Of a DNA stretch of 64,000 bases, positions 8,972 to 16,796 are shown piece by piece (within the stretch, counting starts at the first letter, position 1; each line of letters starts with the position of its first letter). The notes beneath the pieces are model-generated. The model was not told the origin of the DNA. It searched no databases and saw nothing but the letters and a program-made list of their open reading frames with translations. The stretch lies in assembly GCF_018448785.1 (NCBI RefSeq), contig NZ_JAHCLU010000003.1, forward strand, positions 1-64,000, given 5' to 3'. This stretch comes from Halomonas jincaotanensis (GTDB lineage: Bacteria; Pseudomonadota; Gammaproteobacteria; Pseudomonadales; Halomonadaceae). The position numbers were made by a program, and so were the translations under genes.

Positions 8972-10321
8972 TCAGCAGGCGCAGGTGCGAAAGCCTGCCA
9001 GGGTGTCGTTTCGGTCGGGCATAAAGAAATTGCGATAGCCATTATGGATCAGCCGCGAACGTGTCGCCCAGGCGCCGCCGCGCTGGACACGGCGACCCTC
9101 CGGGAACCAGGGGGCCGAGTAGTCACGGTAGAGATCAGGGGAAAACCCCGGGAAGGGCCCGAAAGTCGAGGCCGTCCACTCCCAGACATTGCCGAGCATC
9201 TGCCGGCAGCCGAAGGCGCTGTCACCCTCGGCTAGGGCGGCGACGTCGACGCGCCCCAGGCGCCAGGCGTCCAGGTTGGCCCGGCGGGCATCGGGTGGCG
9301 CCTCGCCCCAGGGATAGCGACGCTTGCCGGGTGCTAGCGATGTTCCCTCGTCCGTCGGCTCGCGGCTGGCGGCGACTTCCCATTCGGCCTCCGTCGGCAA
9401 GCGTCGCCCGGCCCACTGGCACCAGGCCTCGGCCTCGTGCCAACTGACATGCGCCACCGGCTGGTGCGGCGCCAGGGGCAGCCAGAGATCGAAGTGGCGT
9501 TCCTCAAGGTCTCCCGTGGCGCCCCGGCGCCAGTAGATCGGTGCCTCCAGTTGCTGCTGCTCGCGCCATTTCCATCCCGCTTCGCTCCACAGCTCGTGTC
9601 GTTCATAACCATCGTCGGCGACGAAGGCGGCGAACTCGGCGTTGGTCACCGGCGCGCGGGCAATCTGGAAGGGGGCGACCTCGACGGTCATCGGCGGTTT
9701 TTCGTTATCGAAGCGGAAGGGCAGGCTGTCATCGGAACCCAGCAGGTGGCGCCCGCCGGGAATGGCGACATCGCCGGGCAGCGGGCCGGCGGCCACCTCG
9801 CCGGGTCGCTGGTCCAGCGTTGGCTCGCCCAGCGCCGGCGGGGGGTCGCCGAGGGTCTGGCGGGTGTAGAGAAACGCCTCGCCGTGCATGTCCTCATGCA
9901 GGGTAGTGAGCTGGTAGACATAGCTCTGCGCGGCGCTCGCCTCGCCCACGGGCAGCCGTTCGAGCATGGCCTGCTCGACGCGCGCAAGATAATCCAGTGT
10001 CGTTTCGCGCGACGGCAGCGGTAGCGCCCAACGGTCGTCGTGGGCGATGCTGCTCGAGTCGAACAATCGGTCGGCATCGGCAAGTTGATAGTCCGGCAGC
10101 GCGTAAAGTCCACGCAGGGCGAAATAATCGTGGAAGAACCCCAGATGACCCAGTTCCCACAGCGGTGGATTGACGATGGCAAGCCGCGGGCCGAGCTCGC
10201 GGGCGTCCAGGATGTCGCGCATCAGCGCCAGGCTGCGTTGACGGGCATCGATGAGCATCGCCGCCAGGTCGTCGGCCGCTCGCGGTGGAGTGGGGGGTGT
10301 GGTGAGTGTTGTGGAGAGCAT
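8972..10321 (-). CDS. senA: Selenoneine synthase SenA (EgtB-like nonheme iron enzyme)
   Basis: 449 aa, DinB-like N-terminal domain plus C-terminal formylglycine-generating-enzyme/sulfatase-modifying domain, the architecture of EgtB and SenA. Predicted iron ligands are H59 (ELGH), H142 and H146 (HEDMH). The spacing of 83 and 4 residues equals that of structurally studied EgtB (H51/H134/H138). SenA joins a selenosugar to hercynine with O2, giving selenoneine. SenA rather than EgtB is favoured by adjacent senB and senC and by the absence of egtA, egtC and egtE. It is divergent from senB with only 26 bases between start codons, and followed by the selenium-type ABC genes. Confidence 0.88.
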   Translation of the reverse strand: MLSTTLTTPPTPPRAADDLAAMLIDARQRSLALMRDILDARELGPRLAIVNPPLWELGHLGFFHDYFALRGLYALPDYQLADADRLFDSSSIAHDDRWALPLPSRETTLDYLARVEQAMLERLPVGEASAAQSYVYQLTTLHEDMHGEAFLYTRQTLGDPPPALGEPTLDQRPGEVAAGPLPGDVAIPGGRHLLGSDDSLPFRFDNEKPPMTVEVAPFQIARAPVTNAEFAAFVADDGYERHELWSEAGWKWREQQQLEAPIYWRRGATGDLEERHFDLWLPLAPHQPVAHVSWHEAEAWCQWAGRRLPTEAEWEVAASREPTDEGTSLAPGKRRYPWGEAPPDARRANLDAWRLGRVDVAALAEGDSAFGCRQMLGNVWEWTASTFGPFPGFSPDLYRDYSAPWFPEGRRVQRGGAWATRSRLIHNGYRNFFMPDRNDTLAGFRTCAC

Positions 10322-10347
10322 GCCGACCTCGTCAAGGAAAAACGCCT

Positions 10348-11340
10348 ATGTTGAAAATAGCGCTGATCACCCCGGCGGGTCGAGGCTCGCGTGCCGGCAA
10401 TCGGGCCACGGCGACGCGCTGGGCAGGGCTGCTGCGCGAGCTGGGCTGCCGGGTACGGCTTGTTGGTTCCGACGAAGGGACCGATGCCTGCCGCTTCGGC
10501 GGCAAGCCACCTGACCTGGTCGTGGCCTTGCATGCCATTCGCAGTCATGCGGCCATTCGCGCCTGTCGTGAGGCCTTCGCCCATGTCCCGCGGGTCGTGG
10601 TGCTCACCGGTACCGATGTTTACCGATTTCAGCACAGTCACCCCGAGGCCTTTCTAGAGAGCCTCGCGTCGGCCGACGCCCTGATCGGCCTGCACGACGA
10701 GGTGAAAGCGGATATCCCGCCGCGCTTTCATGCGTATCTGCATGTCGTGCATCAATCGGCATTGCCGTTGCCGCCAGGTGCGCCGGGGCCGGTCGAGGGC
10801 CACTACGAGGTGCTGGTGGCCGGCCACCTGCGCGAGGAGAAGGACTCGCTGCGCGCGGCATTGGCCGTACGCGAGCTACCGGCGGGGTCGCGATTGAGAG
10901 TCATCCAGCTGGGAGGCGCCCACGACCAGGCCTGGTCCAATGCCGCCCGTGACGAGATGGCGCGCAATCCGCGTTATCGCTGGCTCGGCGATCTGCCCCA
11001 CTGGCAGGTGCGCCGCTGGATGGCCAGGGCGCGGATGATGGCGATCAGCTCGCGCATGGAGGGCGGGGCCAATGTGGTCAGCGAGGCCTGCATGGCCGGG
11101 CTGCCGGTGCTGGCCTCCGACATTGCCGGCAACCGCGGCCTGCTCGGCGAGGACTATTCGGGCTACTTTGCGGTGGAAGATACCCAGGCGCTCCGTGAGT
11201 GCCTGCTACGCGCCGAGGCGGAGCCTGACTTCGTCGATGGGCTTCGCCGCCAGGTGCTGGCCCGTGCGCCGCTGTTTCATCCCGATGCCGAGCGCGCTGG
11301 GCTGGCGCGGGTGATCGCTGCCTGCGGGCTTAGTCACTGA
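10348..11340 (+). CDS. senB: Selenosugar synthase SenB (GT4-like glycosyltransferase)
   Basis: 330 aa glycosyltransferase-B fold: N-terminal MLKIALITPAGRGSRAGN loop, a Rossmann half with VVLTGTDVYR near residue 88, and a C-terminal donor site with SRMEGGANVVSEACMAG, the E-x7-E-type element of GT4 enzymes, near 230-250. It matches the family once known only as TIGR04348 glycosyltransferases and now identified as SenB, which makes a selenosugar from selenophosphate and a UDP-sugar. The start is chosen at the ATG behind AAGGAAA. It is convergent with senC and divergent from senA. An ordinary glycosyltransferase role is the alternative but does not fit the context. Confidence 0.88.
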   Translation: MLKIALITPAGRGSRAGNRATATRWAGLLRELGCRVRLVGSDEGTDACRFGGKPPDLVVALHAIRSHAAIRACREAFAHVPRVVVLTGTDVYRFQHSHPEAFLESLASADALIGLHDEVKADIPPRFHAYLHVVHQSALPLPPGAPGPVEGHYEVLVAGHLREEKDSLRAALAVRELPAGSRLRVIQLGGAHDQAWSNAARDEMARNPRYRWLGDLPHWQVRRWMARARMMAISSRMEGGANVVSEACMAGLPVLASDIAGNRGLLGEDYSGYFAVEDTQALRECLLRAEAEPDFVDGLRRQVLARAPLFHPDAERAGLARVIAACGLSH

Positions 11341-11351
11341 CGCGCCACCTG

Positions 11352-11366
11352 GGGCAGCCCCTGCCC
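11352..11366. terminator. Short hairpin between convergent senB and senC
   Basis: GGGCAG/CTGCCC stem with a 3-nt loop in the 27-base gap between the stops of the two convergent genes. There is no T-tract, so termination efficiency is uncertain. An ACGCGCCA direct repeat flanks it. Confidence 0.35.
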
Positions 11367-11367
11367 A

Positions 11368-13698
11368 CTAACGCGCCAGGAGATGGATGGGCTCCAGCGA
11401 CTCGCCTGACTCGAGCACGCGACCGATGATCGCGGCCTGACCGTAGCCCAGGGCATGCAAGGCGCTCAGGCAGGCCGCTGCACGCTCGGCGGGTACGCTG
11501 GCCAGCAGGCCCCCGGCAGTCTGCGGGTCGAACAGCAGCGGATAGCGGGGATGGTCGACCCACGCCGCCTGATCGTGAATGGCCCGGCGCAGGCGCACGT
11601 TGGCCGGCTGCAAGGAACTGAGGATGCCCGCGGCGACGGTCTCCTCCGCGCCATCCAGCAGCGGCAGGGCGTTCAGGTCGAGTTCGGCATCGACCCCCGA
11701 GGGGCGGGTCATCTCGACCAGATGCCCCAGCAGGCCGAAACCGGTGAGGTCGGTACAGGCGGTGGCCACATGCTCACGCAGACAGGCCGCGCCCTGGCGA
11801 TTGGACTGGCACATGTGCGAGAGGGCAGCGTCGATCCAGCGCCCCTTGGCGCCCAGCCGGGCGTGGGCGGCGAACAGGGTCCCGGTGCCGATGGGCTTGG
11901 TGAGGATAAGCACCTGTCCGGGGCGCAGGCCGCCCTTGGTCAGTATGGAATCGCTTAGTATGGAATCGTTCGGGGCACTATCGCCGCCGGCATCGATCAG
12001 GCCGTTGACCGCAAACCCCAGGGCCAGCTCCTGACCCTCGCCGGTGTGTCCGCCCACCAAGGAGCAGCCGGCCTCGTTGAGCACCTCCAGGGCGCCACTC
12101 ATCATCTGGTACACCGTGTCCTCGACCTTGGCCTCGAGCCCCTGCGGCACGGTGGCCACGGCGGTGGCGGTCTGCGCCTCGGCACCCATGGCGAAGATAT
12201 CGCCCAGCGCATGATTGGCCGCGACCTTGCCGAACACATAGGGATCGTCAATGAAGGCGCGAAAGAAGTCGACCGTGTGCACCATGTCCTTGCCCGGCGG
12301 GACGCGAACCACGGCGGCGTCGTCCGGGGCGTGCAGGCCGACCAGAATCTCCTCGCGCGGGAAGGGCTCAAGCGTCGACAGTGCCCGCGACAGCACCGAG
12401 GCGCCGACCTTGGCGCCACAGCCGCCGCAGCGCATGGCAATCGCCGAGATCGCCTGGGCGCTCTCTTCCTCGTCGAGCGCCACCCGGCTGGTTTTCGGGG
12501 CCTTGTCCTGCTGTTCTTCCATAGGCGGTAGGTCGTTGAACTTCGCCATGAAGCGTCGGTCGATCCAATCCTTCCAGCGCCAGACCCAGTCGCCGGCCAG
12601 ATACCGATCGCCGCGCGAGGCCACCGCGGACTGGTCGCCGGTGCTGATCAGCGCCAGCCATCTGGCCTGGGGACGATAGGGCTTGAGTGGCCGGCCGGTG
12701 ACGGCGGCGCGCAGATTGTCGGCCAGCGGACGGCCCTGGCGCACGGCGAAGACGCCGGCTTTCTCGCGGGGGTGGTTGACCTGGCTGGCGATATCGCCGG
12801 CGGCGAAGATGCCGGGGTCGCTCAGGGACTGCAGGGTGTCGTCGACCTGGATGAAACCTTCGTCGTCCAGCGCCAGGCGCGTCTCGCGCAGCCAGGCTGC
12901 GCCGCCGGCGTTGGTGACCCAGACGATCTCGTCGGCGTCGTGCCAGTCGCCCGAGGCGCTATGTAACCGGCCCGCCTCGACGGCGACCACCTCGGTCGCG
13001 GTATGCAACTCGACGCCACGCTTGGCCAGGGTGCGCTGGAAGTGCTCCCGCACGCGGGCATTGTGCGTCGGCAGGATCTGGCTGTCCCGGGTATAGAGCG
13101 CGAACACCAGTTCGTCGGGGTCGCGCCCCAGGCGGGCAAGCTCGCCACGCAACCGGGTCTGCATGGCCAGCAGCAATTCGACCCCGCCCGCGCCACCGCC
13201 GACCACCGCCACGCGGGTCCTGCCGGGGTGGTGCCTTGGGTGATGGTGCGTAAGTCGCTCGATGAGGGTCTGCCAGCGGTCGTTGAACTGGTGGATCGGC
13301 TTGACCGGCACCGCATGCTCGCCGGCGCCAGGCACCGCATCGACCCGCGGCGTCGAGCCGATGTTGATCGATAGCTGGTCGAAGGGCACCGGCGGACGCG
13401 ACCGGCAGCGCACGGTTCGCGCGTCGTGGTCGATGCCCACGGCCTCGTCGCTGAAGAAGCGGGCCCCGGCGTACTGGGCGAGTCGGCGCAGGTCGATATG
13501 CACCTGGTCGTAGGTGTAATGTCCGGCCACATAGCCCGGCAGCATGCCGGAATAGGGCGTGTGGGTGTCGCGGCAGATCAGCGTCAGGCGCACGCCGGGT
13601 TCGGGCCGCATGGCGAAGCGCTTGAGTACGCCGACATGGCTGTGACCGCCGCCGACCAGCACGATATCGCGCAATACCGGGGAATCCGGTTGCTGCAT
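11368..13698 (-). CDS. senC: Selenophosphate synthetase SenC/SelD fused to an N-terminal FAD/NAD(P) oxidoreductase
   Basis: 776 aa fusion. Residues 1 to about 400 form a pyridine nucleotide-disulfide oxidoreductase domain: GGGHSHVGVLKRF at the N-terminus, VVGGGAGGVELLL near 170 and IFAAGDIA near 295. Residues from about 420 to the end are SelD: RCGGCGAK with the catalytic Cys at about 427 and Lys at about 430, then DFFRAFIDDPYVFG and GGHTGEG. It makes selenophosphate from selenide and ATP, and the flavin domain may help deliver reduced selenium. No selA, selB or mnmH is visible, so the product probably feeds SenB. A 15-bp tandem repeat at 11942-11971 encodes DSILSDSIL. MQQPD was taken as start; 13 codons upstream is possible. 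Confidence 0.9.
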   Translation of the reverse strand: MQQPDSPVLRDIVLVGGGHSHVGVLKRFAMRPEPGVRLTLICRDTHTPYSGMLPGYVAGHYTYDQVHIDLRRLAQYAGARFFSDEAVGIDHDARTVRCRSRPPVPFDQLSINIGSTPRVDAVPGAGEHAVPVKPIHQFNDRWQTLIERLTHHHPRHHPGRTRVAVVGGGAGGVELLLAMQTRLRGELARLGRDPDELVFALYTRDSQILPTHNARVREHFQRTLAKRGVELHTATEVVAVEAGRLHSASGDWHDADEIVWVTNAGGAAWLRETRLALDDEGFIQVDDTLQSLSDPGIFAAGDIASQVNHPREKAGVFAVRQGRPLADNLRAAVTGRPLKPYRPQARWLALISTGDQSAVASRGDRYLAGDWVWRWKDWIDRRFMAKFNDLPPMEEQQDKAPKTSRVALDEEESAQAISAIAMRCGGCGAKVGASVLSRALSTLEPFPREEILVGLHAPDDAAVVRVPPGKDMVHTVDFFRAFIDDPYVFGKVAANHALGDIFAMGAEAQTATAVATVPQGLEAKVEDTVYQMMSGALEVLNEAGCSLVGGHTGEGQELALGFAVNGLIDAGGDSAPNDSILSDSILTKGGLRPGQVLILTKPIGTGTLFAAHARLGAKGRWIDAALSHMCQSNRQGAACLREHVATACTDLTGFGLLGHLVEMTRPSGVDAELDLNALPLLDGAEETVAAGILSSLQPANVRLRRAIHDQAAWVDHPRYPLLFDPQTAGGLLASVPAERAAACLSALHALGYGQAAIIGRVLESGESLEPIHLLAR
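11942..11971 (-). repeat. 15-bp tandem duplication inside senC
   Basis: Copies AGTATGGAATCGCTT (11942-11956) and AGTATGGAATCGTTC (11957-11971), in frame, encoding a duplicated DSIL(S/T) in a surface-loop region of the SelD domain. Confidence 0.75.
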
Positions 13699-13726
13699 GG
13701 GTAGACTCTCTCTAGATTGAAGGGTC

Positions 13727-13789
13727 ATGCTCAGCATTGTTCACGAGGACATGGTTCACGAGGACATAGTTCACGAGGATACGTCATGA
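13727..13789 (+). CDS. Possible 20-codon leader peptide overlapping egtD
   Basis: ATG at 13727 opens a frame of 20 codons made mostly of a VHED repeat (three His codons), ending in a TGA that overlaps the egtD start (ATGA). A GAAGGG sits just before the ATG at closer than ideal spacing. The peptide is encoded by the 15-bp tandem array. Overlap with the start suggests translational coupling, and the His codons before a histidine-methylating enzyme invite an attenuation idea. Both are speculation, and the reading frame may be a by-product of the repeat. Confidence 0.25.
   Translation: MLSIVHEDMVHEDIVHEDTS
13739..13783 (+). repeat. Three 15-bp tandem repeats in the egtD leader
   Basis: Units GTTCACGAGGACATG, GTTCACGAGGACATA and GTTCACGAGGATACG at 13739-13753, 13754-13768 and 13769-13783. 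Each contains a Shine-Dalgarno-like ACGAGGA; the last copy serves the egtD start at 13786. Confidence 0.85.
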
Positions 13790-14748
13790 CCCAGGCCGTG
13801 CGCTTTTACGATCAGCATCTTGACGACGCCAGTCCATCCTTTCTCGATGACGTGATGGCAGGCCTGAGCGCCCGGCCCAGGGCGTTGTCACCGAAATATT
13901 TCTATGACCGGCGTGGCTCGGCACTCTTCGAGCGCATCTGTACGCAGCCGGAGTATTACCTTACCCGCACCGAGGAGCGGATTCTCGCTGCGGCCGCCGC
14001 CGAGATCGCCGAGCTTGCCGGCCCCGAGTCCCTGCTGGTGGAGCTTGGCAGCGGGGCGAGTCGCAAGGTCCGGTTGCTGCTCGAGGCGATGCAGCCGGCG
14101 CGCTATCTGGGCGTCGATATCTCGCGCGAGTTCCTGCTGGAGAGCACGCGGCGTCTCGCCGCCGATTATCCCTGGCTTGAGGTGCATGCCGTCTGGGCGG
14201 ATTTCTCCCGGCGTTTGTCCTTGCCCCGGGATCTGAGCGGAGGACGCGCGGTAGCCTTCTTCCCAGGGTCGAGCATCGGCAACTTCGAACCGGCCGCGGC
14301 CGAGGCCTTCCTGGCCGGGTTGCATCGTCTGCTGCCTACGGGCAGCGGGCTTTTGATCGGGGTCGACCTGGTCAAGCATCACGACATCCTCGAGGCGGCC
14401 TACAATGACGCCGCTGGCGTGACGGCGGACTTCAATCTCAACCTCTTGCAGCGCCTGCGCGATGAGCTTGGCGCCGAGCTCGACCCGAGGGGTTTTCGGC
14501 ACCTGGCGTTTTACCACGCGGCGGCGTCGCGTATCGAGATGCACCTGGAGAGCCTGCGCGATCAGACGATCCACGTTGGTGGACGGGACTTTATGCTTTC
14601 GGCGGGCGAAACGCTGCATACCGAGAATTCGTGCAAGTACAGCATCGACGGGTTCCAGGCGCTGGCACAGCGCGCCGGCTATGCCCCAACGGCGGTGTGG
14701 ACCGATCCGCAGGCGCTTTTCAGCGTGCACTATCTTTCTTGTCTCTGA
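13786..14748 (+). CDS. egtD: L-histidine N-alpha-methyltransferase EgtD
   Basis: 320 aa, the normal length for EgtD. SAM-binding LVELGSGASRKVRLLL near residue 70, LGVDISREFL near 108, FFPGSSIGNFEP near 155 and a C-terminal HTENSCKYS segment characterise the EgtD family. It trimethylates histidine to hercynine, the shared precursor of ergothioneine and selenoneine. Placed beside senA, senB and senC, it would supply hercynine for SenA. The start is set by a GAGGA motif in the last 15-bp repeat. It is divergent from senC across 87 bases. Confidence 0.93.
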   Translation: MTQAVRFYDQHLDDASPSFLDDVMAGLSARPRALSPKYFYDRRGSALFERICTQPEYYLTRTEERILAAAAAEIAELAGPESLLVELGSGASRKVRLLLEAMQPARYLGVDISREFLLESTRRLAADYPWLEVHAVWADFSRRLSLPRDLSGGRAVAFFPGSSIGNFEPAAAEAFLAGLHRLLPTGSGLLIGVDLVKHHDILEAAYNDAAGVTADFNLNLLQRLRDELGAELDPRGFRHLAFYHAAASRIEMHLESLRDQTIHVGGRDFMLSAGETLHTENSCKYSIDGFQALAQRAGYAPTAVWTDPQALFSVHYLSCL

Positions 14749-14813
14749 GTTTCTCGCCTTTGACTATCTTGCCTTCGCGTCTCGTCTGAGCCTTGGCGTC
14801 ACCGATACGAGAA

Positions 14814-14839
14814 CGCCCCGCCGGAGGACCGGGAGGGCG
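14814..14839. terminator. Hairpin terminator candidate after egtD
   Basis: Stem CGCCC-cg-CCGG / CCGG-ga-GGGCG with an AGGA loop, followed by a weak T-containing stretch. It lies between the convergent egtD and HTH genes. Confidence 0.5.
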
Positions 14840-14859
14840 CTTGCTGTTCATGGGGGTGA

Positions 14860-14874
14860 CAGCTCATTGAGCTG
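14860..14874. repeat. Perfect 15-bp palindrome downstream of the HTH gene
   Basis: CAGCTCATTGAGCTG (7-bp arms around a central T), 18 bases beyond the stop of the minus-strand HTH gene. It could be a protein-binding site or part of a terminator. Confidence 0.4.
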
Positions 14875-14892
14875 ACAACGCATCGACTCGCG

Positions 14893-15171
14893 CTATGGCG
14901 GCGAAAGCTGCGATTCAATGCTGTGGTATACGAGGCGTAGCTCGTCGACGGTGAGATGTTCGAGACGACCCGAGAGCAGGTCGCTGATCTTCTGCATCGG
15001 CAGCCCGGCGCGTCGAGCGATCTCTCTGCTGCCAAGATCCGAGACGGCGATCAACCGAGTGACAATACGCATGAGGCGTGTGCGTGTTTCCAAATCCCTG
15101 ACGTCGAGGTCAGGGCTGCTTCGCGGAGGATCGAAGTATTCCGCGTGGGCGGTGTGGCGTGCCGTGTTCAT
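14893..15171 (-). CDS. Small XRE-type helix-turn-helix protein (orphan HigA-like)
   Basis: 92 aa. Residues about 34-85 form a Cro/CI-type helix-turn-helix with SREIARRAGLPMQKISDLLSG as the recognition region, resembling the small XRE antitoxins of the HigA/COG5606 group. No toxin-like frame is found upstream (15172-15393) or downstream, so it is either an orphan antitoxin or a free-standing regulator. The ATG is preceded by CTGGAG. The nearby palindrome at 14860 might be a target, but nothing proves it. Confidence 0.72.
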   Translation of the reverse strand: MNTARHTAHAEYFDPPRSSPDLDVRDLETRTRLMRIVTRLIAVSDLGSREIARRAGLPMQKISDLLSGRLEHLTVDELRLVYHSIESQLSPP

Positions 15172-15393
15172 GTGGCTCCAGTGAACGATTGCGACACCGA
15201 CATCATGGTCACTTTATCGTGGGTTTTCCAGTAGCAATTTTATGATGTTTTGCGACAAGGTGACTTGTGTCAGTCTGACGTTGAACTGCTGGTCTTCGCG
15301 TATGTTGCCAGTGGCGTATTCTACGCTGTGAAGAGTTCCTAGACGGCCACGCTGATGTCACCGAGACCGTCTTCACCGATTGCGGGACATGTC

Positions 15394-16590
15394 ATGTACG
15401 ACTTCATCATCATCGGCGGCGGGATCCTTGGCATGTCCACCGCCATGCAGCTCAAGCAGACCTACCCCGATCATCGTATGCTGCTGTTGGAAAAGGAGTC
15501 GGGTCCTGCCCAGCATCAGTCCGGTCACAACAGCGGCGTCATCCATGCCGGTGTCTACTACACCCCGGGTAGCCTCAAGGCACGCTTTTGCCTGGCCGGC
15601 AACCGGGCCACCCGTGAGTTCTGCGATGCGCACGCGATTCCCTACGACATCTGCGGCAAGCTGCTGGTAGCAACCGATGACGAGGAAATGCAACGCATGG
15701 AGGCGTTGTGGGAACGCACAGCGGCCAACGGCCTGGAGCGAGAGTGGCTGTCGGCCGATGCACTGCGTGAACGCGAGCCCAATATCGTCGGTATTGGCGG
15801 TATCCTGGTGCCGTCCAGCGGCATCGTCGACTACGCTGAGGTCACGCGTGCCATGGCCGCCGAGTTTGAGCGCATGGGGGGCGAGATCCGCTACGAGTGG
15901 TCGGTCACCGCACTGGAGGAGCGCCGCCAGGAAGTGGTGGTGACGACCTCCCAGGGCGAAGTCAGCAGTCGCTATCTTGTCACTTGCTCGGGGCTGATGG
16001 CCGATCGAGTGTTGCGCATGCTCGGCCAGAAACCCGGGTTCACGATCTGCCCGTTTCGCGGCGAGTATTACCAGCTGCCCGAGCGGCACAACCGTATCGT
16101 CAACCACCTCATCTATCCGATTCCCGATCCTTCCATGCCGTTTCTCGGCGTGCATCTGACGCGGATGATCGATGGCTCCGTCACCGTGGGTCCCAATGCG
16201 GTGCTGGCGCTCAAGCGTGAGGGCTATCGAAAGCGGGATATCTCGTTGCTCGACATGTCCCGGATGTTCACCAACCCGGGTATTCTCAAGGTGCTGGGCA
16301 AGAACCTGCGGCCCGGGCTCGCCGAGATGCGACACTCACTGTCACGCAAGAGTTACCTGGAACTGGTGCGCAAGTACTGTCCTAGCCTGCAACTCGAGGA
16401 CCTCGAGCCCTATCCGGCGGGGGTGCGCGCGCAGGCGGTGTCGCGCGACGGCAAGCTGGTGGACGACTTTTTGTTCGTCAATACGCCGCGCACGGTGAAC
16501 GTGGGCAACGCACCGTCGCCGGCGGCGACGTCCGCGATTCCCATCGGCGCGCACATCGTCGAGAAGGTCACGGCGCTGGTCGAGGAATAG
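15394..16590 (+). CDS. lhgO: L-2-hydroxyglutarate oxidase/dehydrogenase LhgO
   Basis: 398 aa FAD-dependent DAO-family oxidoreductase. The dinucleotide-binding GGGILGMSTAMQL is at the N-terminus and GHNSGVIHAGVYY near residue 46 is a hallmark of LhgO. It oxidises L-2-hydroxyglutarate to 2-oxoglutarate at the membrane, passing electrons to the quinone pool. The usual partner csiD is not present. An upstream in-frame ATG 13 codons earlier exists, but the protein family begins at MYDF. A TAXI-TRAP transporter follows after about 200 bases, and whether the two are linked is unknown. Confidence 0.9.
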   Translation: MYDFIIIGGGILGMSTAMQLKQTYPDHRMLLLEKESGPAQHQSGHNSGVIHAGVYYTPGSLKARFCLAGNRATREFCDAHAIPYDICGKLLVATDDEEMQRMEALWERTAANGLEREWLSADALREREPNIVGIGGILVPSSGIVDYAEVTRAMAAEFERMGGEIRYEWSVTALEERRQEVVVTTSQGEVSSRYLVTCSGLMADRVLRMLGQKPGFTICPFRGEYYQLPERHNRIVNHLIYPIPDPSMPFLGVHLTRMIDGSVTVGPNAVLALKREGYRKRDISLLDMSRMFTNPGILKVLGKNLRPGLAEMRHSLSRKSYLELVRKYCPSLQLEDLEPYPAGVRAQAVSRDGKLVDDFLFVNTPRTVNVGNAPSPAATSAIPIGAHIVEKVTALVEE

Positions 16591-16796
16591 GCTGTCTGTG
16601 CCGGGTATGCGAGCTGGGCGTCGAAGGAGTCGACCATGGGCGGATTGAAGAAGATCATCCAAAACGTAGAAATTGCCCAATTAGTCTCTCACGCAGCGAC
16701 CGTGATAGCGTCAAGCGCAGTCGCTCGATCACTCGCTTGCGAGAGAGCGCCACTACACCACACAACAAACCTGGTTCCCAGGATCGGAGGAATGCC

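Noticed and set aside
8972..14748. Reading of the locus as an ergothioneine cluster (EgtB plus EgtD).
   Set aside because: EgtA, EgtC and EgtE are missing, while SenB and a SelD homologue are present on either side, so selenoneine is the better explanation. The final proof is biochemical.
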